NCBI GenBank assembly: GCA_017161075.1
Contig: CP046174.1
Coordinates: 4,340,001 to 4,404,000 of the forward strand
Length of the DNA: 64,000 bases
Direction: 5' to 3'
Origin: Erysipelotrichaceae bacterium 66202529
GTDB taxonomy: Bacteria; Bacillota_I; Bacilli_A; Erysipelotrichales; Erysipelotrichaceae
This document shows, piece after piece, positions 46,853 to 54,268 of this stretch; the first letter of the stretch is position 1, and each line of letters starts with the position of its first letter. A model generated the notes under the pieces. The model was not told where the DNA came from. It was given only the letters and a program-made list of their open reading frames with translations, and made no database searches. Both the position numbers and the translations under genes were made by a program.

Positions 46853-48046
46853 TTAATATGTGATATGATCCAGAATCTTCTTGATATAGGCAATCGCAAT
46901 ACCATAATTTGTCATCGGCACACCTTCCTGCTTCGCCTGTTCCACTCTGGAAAGAACATATTTTTTATTAAACATGCAGGCACCGCAATGAATAATCAAA
47001 TCATACTTCTTTACATCCTTTGGAAAATCTGTACCACTGACAATTTCTATCTGTAAACCATCCCCATACCTTTTCTTCAGCATAGCGGGTATTTTTACCC
47101 TGCCGATATCCTCTGTGAGAGGGGCATGGGTACAGGCTTCGGCAATGAGAACCCTGCTAGTGGAATGCAATGTGTCGATTGCTTTGGCACTTTCAATAAA
47201 ATACTGAATGTCTCCCTTATATTTCGCAAAAAGAACAGAAAAGGATGTCAGCAGGCTTTCCTCCGGCTTTTTTTCATATACCAGGGAAAACACCTGTGAA
47301 TCTGTGATAATCAGCTTTGGCGGCTTTGCCAGTGTGGATAATGCAGCATCCAGTGTATCACTTGTACAGCTCTGTACAATACATTTATGATCCAGCAAAT
47401 CGCGGATTGTCTGTACCTGCGGCAGAATCAGCCTGCCCTTTGGAGCCTGTATATCCTGTGGCATAACAAGAAGCACCAAATCATGTGGTGATACCAGATG
47501 TCCTGTTATCGTCTCCTGTGTCAGCTCACAAGGTAATAAACGTATTAAGGCCTGCCGTATTGTTTCTGTTATTTGATCCCTTGCGGCATCCAGAACAAGT
47601 ACATCATTTCCAATTTTACGTTTTATCCGCTGTAAGCTTTTTTCAACCTGTGCCATATCCCTGTTATCTTTATTCCAGATACATAAAACAGGAATCTTTT
47701 TTTCTTTGAGAGCATCATACCATTCCATTTCCCAGGAAATATCAGGATCACGGAACACCAGAATCGCCATATCTGTTTTCTGTGTAATCTCCTTTGTTTT
47801 TTCAACACGCAGCGCTCCAAGCTCCCCTTCATCATCGAAGCCTGCTGTATCATAAAACACAACAGGGCCCAGACCGTGTAACTCCATTGCTTTTATAACC
47901 GGATCGGTAGTCGTTCCCGCAATCGGAGATACCGTTGATATTTTCTGCCCGGTTATTGCATTTAACAGTGTGGATTTCCCGCTGTTTCGCTTTCCGAATA
48001 TTCCTATATGCAGCCGTACTGCATTCGGTGTTTCATTCAAACTCAT
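46853..48046 (-). CDS. hydF: [FeFe]-hydrogenase maturation GTPase
   Basis: A 397-residue HydF: GTPase domain with FGKRNSGKSTL, TTTDPV and DTAGFDDEG; C-terminal cluster domain with EACTH and HCGAC holding the iron-sulfur ligands. HydF is the scaffold on which the diiron subcluster is assembled and transferred to HydA. Starts two bases after hydG. Confidence 0.95.
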   Translation of the reverse strand: MSLNETPNAVRLHIGIFGKRNSGKSTLLNAITGQKISTVSPIAGTTTDPVIKAMELHGLGPVVFYDTAGFDDEGELGALRVEKTKEITQKTDMAILVFRDPDISWEMEWYDALKEKKIPVLCIWNKDNRDMAQVEKSLQRIKRKIGNDVLVLDAARDQITETIRQALIRLLPCELTQETITGHLVSPHDLVLLVMPQDIQAPKGRLILPQVQTIRDLLDHKCIVQSCTSDTLDAALSTLAKPPKLIITDSQVFSLVYEKKPEESLLTSFSVLFAKYKGDIQYFIESAKAIDTLHSTSRVLIAEACTHAPLTEDIGRVKIPAMLKKRYGDGLQIEIVSGTDFPKDVKKYDLIIHCGACMFNKKYVLSRVEQAKQEGVPMTNYGIAIAYIKKILDHITY

Positions 48047-48048
48047 AA

Positions 48049-49467
48049 TCAGAACCGGAAATCCCGTTTTCCTTCATCAATGGAATGAAGATATGATGCA
48101 CAGGTTTCTCTTGCCTTTTCATTTGGGATATTGTCTAATTCCTGTTCAATCGTACTGCTGCCAAGTGCCTTTGTCTCCTCACTGGCATAATCATCCAGAT
48201 ATTCCCGAAGGGTAAGCAAAGCATTTGGATGACAACAATTTGCAATCTGTCCGGATTTTACCAGGCTCATGAAACGGTCTCCAGTTCTTCCTTCCCGATA
48301 GCAGGCTGTACAAAAGCTTGGAATATAGCCCAGCCTGAGCAGCCAGTTTACCACCTCATCGAGTGTACGGTTATCACTAACGTCAAACTGCGCACTGTTA
48401 TCCTCCTCTTTTTCCGGTACTGCATAGCCTCCGACACTGGTTGAGGATGCCCCGGAAATCTGTGAAATTCCCAAATCAAGTACCTTTTCCCGTGTTTTCT
48501 GAGATTCCCTGGTGGAAATAATCATACCGGTATATGGTACAGCGATACGCAGCACGGCAACGATCTTCGTGAAGATTTCATCACTGATTGCATTTGAAAA
48601 TTCATCAGGATCAATATCATCAGCCGGACAGATTCTTGGTACACTGATGGTATGCGGCCCCACACCATGAACCGCTTCCAGATGCTCAGCATGCATCAGC
48701 AAGCCTACAAAATCATAGCGATACATATTTAAACCAAACAGCACGCCGCAGCCTACATCATCAATTCCACCCTCCATTGCACGATCCATGGCCTCTGTAT
48801 GATAGGCATAATTCGCTTTTGGCCCGTTGGGATGCAGTTGTTCATAGGACTCCTTGTTATAGGTTTCCTGAAAAAGGATATATGTACCGATACCAGCCTC
48901 CTTCAGCTTTCGGTAATTCTCAACACTCGTAGCTGCTATGTTCACATTCACTCGGCGGATTGCGCCGTTTTTATGCTTGATATCATAAATAGTCCGGATA
49001 CTTTCCAAAACATACTCAATCGGAGAATGAACAGGATCCTCTCCGGTTTCCAAAGCAAGCCGTTTATGTCCCATATCCTGCAGAGCAATGACCTCCTGAC
49101 GAATTTCCTCCTGACTTAGTTTTTTCCTTCGTATATGTTTATTCTTATAATGGTAGGGACAGTATACACAGCCATTCACACAATAATTAGACAGATACAG
49201 CGGTGCAAACATAACGATACGGTTCCCGTACAGCTTCTGCTTGATCTGTTTCGCCAGTGCAAACATTTTTTCATTTTCCTTTGGCAAATCGCATTCCAGT
49301 AAAACCGCTGCTTCCCTGTGTGTCAGACCCTTGCAGTCTTTTGCACGCTCAATCAGAGCGCTGATCAGCTCCTCATTATGCTTATTCTCCTGTGCATAGC
49401 GTAAAGTTTCTTTGATTTCCTCGTCGTCAATAAATTCCGTAGCCTTTAATGAATGTTTATTGTACAT
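48049..49467 (-). CDS. hydG: [FeFe]-hydrogenase maturase, radical-SAM tyrosine lyase
   Basis: A 472-residue HydG. Radical-SAM cluster Cys96, Cys100, Cys103 (CVNGCVYC) and C-terminal auxiliary cluster CTAC then CC about 22 residues later. HydG cleaves tyrosine to give CO and cyanide for the hydrogenase active site. It overlaps hydE by 22 bases. Confidence 0.96.
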   Translation of the reverse strand: MYNKHSLKATEFIDDEEIKETLRYAQENKHNEELISALIERAKDCKGLTHREAAVLLECDLPKENEKMFALAKQIKQKLYGNRIVMFAPLYLSNYCVNGCVYCPYHYKNKHIRRKKLSQEEIRQEVIALQDMGHKRLALETGEDPVHSPIEYVLESIRTIYDIKHKNGAIRRVNVNIAATSVENYRKLKEAGIGTYILFQETYNKESYEQLHPNGPKANYAYHTEAMDRAMEGGIDDVGCGVLFGLNMYRYDFVGLLMHAEHLEAVHGVGPHTISVPRICPADDIDPDEFSNAISDEIFTKIVAVLRIAVPYTGMIISTRESQKTREKVLDLGISQISGASSTSVGGYAVPEKEEDNSAQFDVSDNRTLDEVVNWLLRLGYIPSFCTACYREGRTGDRFMSLVKSGQIANCCHPNALLTLREYLDDYASEETKALGSSTIEQELDNIPNEKARETCASYLHSIDEGKRDFRF

Positions 49468-50540
49468 ATCCGTTTTTCCTCTATCTTTCTTATACTGTCG
49501 CCACGATCTGTCACAAGCTCATACCCGATACTCCGCATACGATTGGATAAACACACTCTGCATTCGGCTGCTTCATCCCCGGTGCAGATTTTATTGTCAT
49601 ACAGCATATATTTCTTTCTCACAGCTACCGGACTCAGATTTGGCATAACCACATTGGCTCCAGCCAGAATCCCCTGCTCTCTTCCTTTCGGATGTATGGT
49701 TCCCAGTGCAGTCGTTGCAGGAAGAAGTACATCAGGAAGAATCAGTCGGATAATGGAGAGAAGTGTCAGCGTCAGTGTGTAGCTTCCCGGCTTCTCATTA
49801 CGAAACGGCGTATCATGATGGGGAAGAAAGGGGCCGATTCCTACCATTTCCGGCTGCAGCTCCTTCATAAAATGCAAATCCTCTATGATATGCTGTAGCT
49901 TCTGTGACGGTGAACCTACCATAATTCCGCAGCCTGTTTGAAAGCCGATGGATTTTAAATTCCACAGACATTGCTTACGGTGTGCAATCGTAAGCTCCTG
50001 CGGATGCAGACAGCGGTAATGCTTTTCATTGCTTGTTTCATGCCGCAGCAGATAACGGTCAGCTCCTGCATCATAAAACCGCTGATAGCTTTCTTTATCC
50101 TTTTCCCCCAGAGAAAGTGTCAAAGCACAATCCGGATATTTGGATTTTATGGTTACAATGATATCTGTCAGGATATCGTCTGTATAAAACCCATCCTCCC
50201 CGGACTGTAACACAAAAGTACGAAAGCCAAGTCTATAGCCTTCCTCGCAGCAGGACAGAATATCTTCCTTTTCCAAACGGTAACGCTGTGCCTGAGCATT
50301 ACTGCGCCGGATACCGCAATAGTAGCAGTCATTTTTGCAGTAGTTACTAAACTCTATCAATCCTCTGGTATACACCTTGTTTCCGTAATAGCGCTGTGCT
50401 GTTCTTCTGGCAAATTCTGCAAGCAGCTTACGCAGCTTTTCATCCTCATGATTGCTTAGCAGCTTTAAAAATTCCGCATCCTGAAGCCATCCGGTGCGGT
50501 ACAGCTTTTCAATCAATACACGAAAATCATCCATCTGCAT
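49446..50540 (-). CDS. hydE: [FeFe]-hydrogenase maturase, radical-SAM HydE
   Basis: A 364-residue radical-SAM protein with Cys68, Cys72, Cys75 (CKNDCYYC), QSGED and GIGPFLPHHDTP, typical of HydE. It processes the HydG-derived organometallic intermediate toward the dithiolate-bridged diiron centre. Overlaps the regulator gene by 14 bases and hydG by 22. Confidence 0.95.
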   Translation of the reverse strand: MQMDDFRVLIEKLYRTGWLQDAEFLKLLSNHEDEKLRKLLAEFARRTAQRYYGNKVYTRGLIEFSNYCKNDCYYCGIRRSNAQAQRYRLEKEDILSCCEEGYRLGFRTFVLQSGEDGFYTDDILTDIIVTIKSKYPDCALTLSLGEKDKESYQRFYDAGADRYLLRHETSNEKHYRCLHPQELTIAHRKQCLWNLKSIGFQTGCGIMVGSPSQKLQHIIEDLHFMKELQPEMVGIGPFLPHHDTPFRNEKPGSYTLTLTLLSIIRLILPDVLLPATTALGTIHPKGREQGILAGANVVMPNLSPVAVRKKYMLYDNKICTGDEAAECRVCLSNRMRSIGYELVTDRGDSIRKIEEKRICTINIH

Positions 50541-50790
50541 TCTCCATCACATTGGAATATAATGCTTTTGTACTCACACCCTCCAGCTTGCCTAGCTTCC
50601 CTGATAATGCAGAAATTACAGGCTGCGGAGCATCCATAATAATACTGATTACAGAAATTTTTCTTTTCTGATACGGAACCCCCATACGTCCGATAATGTA
50701 CTGTGCATATTCATGCAGTATGGAATTGATCTTCTCAGCCGATTCTGTGTTTTCAACAATAATACCAATAACAGCAACTCTTGTTTCCAT
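50527..50790 (-). CDS. TM1266-family iron-only hydrogenase system regulator
   Basis: An 87-residue ferredoxin-fold/NikR-C-like protein (VAVIGIIVENTESAEKINSI, DAPQPVISALSGKLG). The TM1266 family is found almost only beside hydE/F/G genes and is presumed regulatory. First gene of the maturation operon. Start at 50790 is set by AGGAGG five bases upstream; an in-frame upstream ATG would run through the leader hairpin and lacks a ribosome site. Confidence 0.88.
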   Translation of the reverse strand: METRVAVIGIIVENTESAEKINSILHEYAQYIIGRMGVPYQKRKISVISIIMDAPQPVISALSGKLGKLEGVSTKALYSNVMENADG

Positions 50791-50805
50791 AATATCCTCC
50801 TGATA

Positions 50806-50839
50806 TAAAAAAATTCTTGTCCATTGAAAAAACAAGAAT
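50806..50839 (-). terminator. Intrinsic terminator inside the hyd operon leader
   Basis: On the minus strand ATTCTTGT, 11-base loop, ACAAGAAT, then TTTTTTTAT, ending just before the ribosome site of the first gene. Placed between promoter (50958-50986) and start, it would stop transcription before the operon unless read through: an attenuator layout. Confidence 0.6.
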
Positions 50840-50957
50840 ACAGTAAAATAATTTGCATTCCCGTCTTTTTCCTCAGGCTGTTCCTTTAGAAGCAGATCGT
50901 CAGCGAACATGTTTGATGTTTACGGTCAGTATACTTTCCGCTCACTTCAACACCTTG

Positions 50958-50986
50958 ATTATACCATCTTGTTTATTTATTCACAA
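50958..50986 (-). promoter_or_regulatory. Promoter of the hydrogenase maturation operon
   Basis: On the minus strand TTGTGA (50981-50986), 17-base spacer, extended -10 TGG-TATAAT (50958-50963). It gives a leader of about 160 bases. Confidence 0.7.
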
Positions 50987-51079
50987 GCAATATGTATTTA
51001 ATAAAAATCCAATAGCTACAGGAATCTCATCCAAAGCTCTAATGTTCTCCAATAACTTCTGATGCCGGATAACAATACA

Positions 51080-51119
51080 GAAAAAAAGATCATATAGAAA
51101 CAGCACCTTCTCTATACGA
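51080..51119 (-). terminator. Terminator of the ABC exporter operon
   Basis: Arms TCATATAGA (51090-51098) and TCTATACGA (51111-51119) pair over nine bases with one G-U; followed on the minus strand by TCTTTTTTTCTG. Confidence 0.7.
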
Positions 51120-51146
51120 CCTTCTATTGAAATGATAAGTTTCAGC

Positions 51147-51317
51147 TTATTTTTTCGAATTTCTTCCTGTGTAAACATTCACCGCCACTGCTGTTAAATG
51201 ACAGATACCGGTAATACGTACTGTGTTATCCGGCATGGCGATTCCAAGCCAGTGCATACATAATATACAGATACAAATCAGCAAACCTACACAGCTGCAG
51301 CGATATAATTTTTTCAT
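51147..51317 (-). CDS. Small membrane protein downstream of the ABC permease
   Basis: A 56-residue protein starting one base after the permease stop (TGA-T-ATG). One or two short hydrophobic segments rich in Cys (SCVGLLICICILCMHWLGIA). Translationally coupled to the exporter and ended by a terminator. No family recognised; an accessory or immunity-like role is only a guess. Confidence 0.5.
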   Translation of the reverse strand: MKKLYRCSCVGLLICICILCMHWLGIAMPDNTVRITGICHLTAVAVNVYTGRNSKK

Positions 51318-51318
51318 A

Positions 51319-52050
51319 TCAGTTATCCATACGGTGCTTTTTATACATAAATATGAATGCAGCTGCCCCCAAAAGCGTCCATGCAATGATTACCACAAAG
51401 CCGGATAAAAATTCTCCTGACAATATACTTTGTCCCTGAACGGCTGCATCAATCATATCGGACATCGAAGTAGTTGGTACAAACTTTGCTAGTCTCGCTA
51501 CAGTATTATTCATATCGTTAAACATCGGTGGAATTAGAAACAATACCATAAGCGGTGTTGATAAAGTTCCTGTGGACATTTGATCCTTGCTTATAATTCC
51601 AATAACTGAACCAAACAGCAATACGGATATGGAGGTTATGGTTGTTATGAGCAGGAACGGAAGCAGAGCATGCACTGGTGCTGCCGTTACAAAAAATATA
51701 AACACATTAACCAGCTCCATCATACATAAAATCACCAGCACCTTTGACATCAGATATTCCAGGGCACTTACATCACTCAGCATCAGTACACGAAGTGTGT
51801 GCTTTTCCTTTTCCTCAGCAACCATCATCGCCAGACCGGTCAGCGGTAATGCGGACAGATTAACAATTTCACACAGACGCAGGATAAAGCCCTCCATTCC
51901 TTCCTTTTGCATCACATCCGCAAACATGAATTGATACAAGGCACAAAAGCCCACCGGCAGCAAAATCAAAATGATGACATTTTTATTACTGAACATCATA
52001 TGAATATCTTTTTTCATCAATACAAGCAATGTATGAAGTCTCAGTTTCAT
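51319..52050 (-). CDS. ABC-2 type permease
   Basis: A 243-residue integral membrane protein with about six helices and the ABC-2 pattern (MVAEEKEKHTLRVLMLSDVS, the loop that contacts the ATPase). Exporters of this type move drugs, peptides, polymers or antibiotics. Stop of the ATPase gene and start of this gene share one base. Confidence 0.85.
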   Translation of the reverse strand: MKLRLHTLLVLMKKDIHMMFSNKNVIILILLPVGFCALYQFMFADVMQKEGMEGFILRLCEIVNLSALPLTGLAMMVAEEKEKHTLRVLMLSDVSALEYLMSKVLVILCMMELVNVFIFFVTAAPVHALLPFLLITTITSISVLLFGSVIGIISKDQMSTGTLSTPLMVLFLIPPMFNDMNNTVARLAKFVPTTSMSDMIDAAVQGQSILSGEFLSGFVVIIAWTLLGAAAFIFMYKKHRMDN

Positions 52051-52892
52051 TATAAATTCCTCCCTGTGAGATCAAGAAATATCGTTTTCAAATCTGGCTC
52101 TACCGATGCGATTCTTGCGACATCACCATCCATTTCCTGCATTGTTTTCCATATACTTTGTTTATCCCTCTTTGTATAATACTCCTTACCGGTATCTGAG
52201 AGAATTACCACTTCATTTACCGAATGCTTTAGTTTTAAGGTATCCGGATTATCACATTCCACGATGCTTCCCTCATGTAAAAATGCAACACGGTCACATA
52301 GCAAATCCGCTTCATACATATTATGCGTCGTAAGAAAAATCGTCGTACCATCCTTCTTTAATTCCGTAATAATATCATACACAGCTTCACTCGTTGCAGG
52401 ATCCAAGGCACTTGTGGGTTCATCCAGAAATAAAATATCCGGCTTATGCAAAATAGTTCTTGAAAAAAGCAGTCTTTGTTTCATACCGCGTGACAGATCT
52501 CGTGCCTTTTTCCTTCTATCATCCCACAGCCTGGTTTTCTTTAATATATTCTCAATCTGTTCATGTGGTATTTTTTTTAAATCAGCAAATATTTTCAGAT
52601 TATCATATACTGACATTTTTTCATACATCCCACTATTATCCGATAACACACCGATGTGGTCATAAAGCGCATCGCCTAAGTCTGTTATCTCTTTTCCAAA
52701 AATACGAATGCTGCCCTGATCCTGTTTCAGCTGCTTTGTCAGAAGCTTAATGGTAGTTGTTTTCCCTGCTCCGCTTGGCCCGAGAAATCCAAAAATTTCT
52801 CCCTTATATATTTGAACAGAAACATCCTTTAACGCTTTTGTACTGCCAAAGTGAATGGAAACATTCTCCATTGATACAATTTGTTCTTTCAT
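52050..52892 (-). CDS. ABC exporter ATP-binding protein
   Basis: A 280-residue ATPase: Walker A GPSGAGKTTT, a variant signature LSRGMKQR in place of LSGGQ, Walker B ILFLDEPTSALD and switch His. The C-terminal about 60 residues form the extra domain seen in drug/lantibiotic-type exporters. Start at 52892 chosen for AAAGGAG seven bases upstream. Probably forms a dimer with the adjacent permease. Confidence 0.9.
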   Translation of the reverse strand: MKEQIVSMENVSIHFGSTKALKDVSVQIYKGEIFGFLGPSGAGKTTTIKLLTKQLKQDQGSIRIFGKEITDLGDALYDHIGVLSDNSGMYEKMSVYDNLKIFADLKKIPHEQIENILKKTRLWDDRRKKARDLSRGMKQRLLFSRTILHKPDILFLDEPTSALDPATSEAVYDIITELKKDGTTIFLTTHNMYEADLLCDRVAFLHEGSIVECDNPDTLKLKHSVNEVVILSDTGKEYYTKRDKQSIWKTMQEMDGDVARIASVEPDLKTIFLDLTGRNL

Positions 52893-52987
52893 CCTCATAC
52901 TCCTTTCAACTGCCCCCAGTATAATAAAAATTCAACTGCTTTTCGATAAAAAACCAAAAACCCTTTAAATATCGTGCTTTTTCGAGG

Positions 52988-53033
52988 TAAATGTAGGAAT
53001 AACACACGAATAACCTATACTTTACTACATTTA
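52988..53033. other. 46-base inverted-repeat segment at the prophage boundary, candidate attachment site
   Basis: Perfect 9-base arms TAAATGTAG (52988-52996) and CTACATTTA (53025-53033) around a 28-base AT-rich centre, between the chromosomal ABC operon and the first prophage gene. No T-tail follows, so it is not an evident terminator. Size and position suit a serine-integrase-type attachment site; no second copy is in the window. Confidence 0.3.
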
Positions 53034-53059
53034 ATTACTGTTAATAACGCTTATTTTGA

Positions 53060-53362
53060 TTATCTGTTTATCAAATAATCCTGTAAATCATTCCGAATTG
53101 ATGTCATATTCTCTACACCATTTCCTGTGATTTCATGGTTGATGATTACCAATAGAGATTGAAGAATCATTTTGTTTGACAATTCAATCTCTTTTAAACG
53201 TTTATTATCATTATCGAGAAACTCCGAATGCTCGTCCACTTTAGATTTCAAATCATCACTAGGTTTTTTAATCTCTTTTACAATTTTTATAACGCCCCAA
53301 ACTGCTACGATTAGAGAGCATATACCCATGATTTGATAAGAAGTTATTTCAAACTCTATCAT
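53060..53362 (-). CDS. Phage small membrane/coiled-coil protein (XhlA-like)
   Basis: A 100-residue protein with an N-terminal membrane helix (about 8-28) and a coiled-coil middle (residues 33-65), the layout of haemolysin XhlA-type or holin-associated phage proteins, though here the helix is N-terminal. It adjoins the holin gene with no gap and is the last phage gene before the chromosome. Ribosome site AAAGGA. Confidence 0.6.
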   Translation of the reverse strand: MIEFEITSYQIMGICSLIVAVWGVIKIVKEIKKPSDDLKSKVDEHSEFLDNDNKRLKEIELSNKMILQSLLVIINHEITGNGVENMTSIRNDLQDYLINR

Positions 53363-53632
53363 TTACTTGTCCTTTACATTTGGTGCAGGATTACTATATT
53401 CAAGTGCTCTGGCGCTATCTGATACACCATTAGTTGTTGGATCTACGACAATACCCAAAATAGACAGCACGGCAAATAATGCATTTACAACAGCTAATAG
53501 TTTATTGCCGAGATCTCCAAGCTCTAGCTTATATCCAAATACCGCAGCTACTACTTGTGCCAGCAGCAGTGATGCCGGAATAATTGATACCCAAAAAGAC
53601 TTGTTTTGAAATCTTGTTTTCCAATTAATCAT
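53363..53632 (-). CDS. PhiLC3-family holin
   Basis: An 89-residue protein with MINWKTRFQNKSFWVSIIPA, two membrane helices and GIVVDPTTNGVSDSARALEY, the phiLC3 holin signature. It makes lesions in the cell membrane that release a phage lysin. Start at 53632 has AGGAGG upstream. Confidence 0.9.
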   Translation of the reverse strand: MINWKTRFQNKSFWVSIIPASLLLAQVVAAVFGYKLELGDLGNKLLAVVNALFAVLSILGIVVDPTTNGVSDSARALEYSNPAPNVKDK

Positions 53633-54011
53633 TTGTTTGCTCCTCCTTCTGTTCTTCATCCAGATTTATCATGAAAGATATGGCATTAAAATCCATTACG
53701 GATATACGTATACCGTCAAGATTTTCGAAGTCAATCATATCAATTTCAATATCTTCTTCAATATCCAGAATTTCATTGAAGTCTTTAAGGAATTTTGCTT
53801 TAGCTTCTTTATCATCTTTTTTAATTTCATGATTTTCATCACCGTATTTTTCAATCAGTTCATTCCGTCTTTCTATAATAAAATTTAATACTTTATTTAG
53901 TGCGTCACAGTTTTTTTTCAATGCATACATTGTTCGAATCGGAAGATCTTCTTTATGTAATTTATTTAGTGCCTCGGATGCGTTTAATATAATCCCATTC
54001 TTCAATTTCAT
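53625..54011 (-). CDS. Phage protein of unknown function (DUF1617-like)
   Basis: A 128-residue acidic, helical protein starting MKLKNGIILNASEALNKLHK. The start and position before the holin recall DUF1617 proteins of lactococcal phages, from memory only. ATGA overlap with the previous gene. Confidence 0.6.
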   Translation of the reverse strand: MKLKNGIILNASEALNKLHKEDLPIRTMYALKKNCDALNKVLNFIIERRNELIEKYGDENHEIKKDDKEAKAKFLKDFNEILDIEEDIEIDMIDFENLDGIRISVMDFNAISFMINLDEEQKEEQTND

Positions 54012-54268
54012 TTGCTATCTCCAATTAAAGCTTCCTGCTCCAAATATGCTTCATCTTCGAATGCCGCTTCAAGTCTTCTAATCTCTGTCCGGTTGTCCTT
54101 GATTATTTTGGTAACACCATCTTCATTTGTTGGATACGCAGAAATACTTATTTTTTCTGGTTCAGAGCTATCGATTTTAATATCCTGAACTCTAACTATT
54201 TTTCCATCTACAGAAATACGATTCTGTAATACGATTTTTTTATTCTTCTCAGTCGTTATGCTTGGCAT
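54008..54268 (-). CDS. Small phage protein, unknown
   Basis: An 86-residue protein with a predicted beta-rich first half and an acidic helical tail. It follows the tail-fibre gene (13-base overlap) with its own GGAGG; perhaps a tail-tip accessory. No family recognised. Confidence 0.6.
   Translation of the reverse strand: MPSITTEKNKKIVLQNRISVDGKIVRVQDIKIDSSEPEKISISAYPTNEDGVTKIIKDNRTEIRRLEAAFEDEAYLEQEALIGDSK

Noticed and set aside
46793..47056. 87-codon plus-strand frame with hydrophobic start
   Set aside because: Mostly antisense to the conserved cluster domain of hydF.
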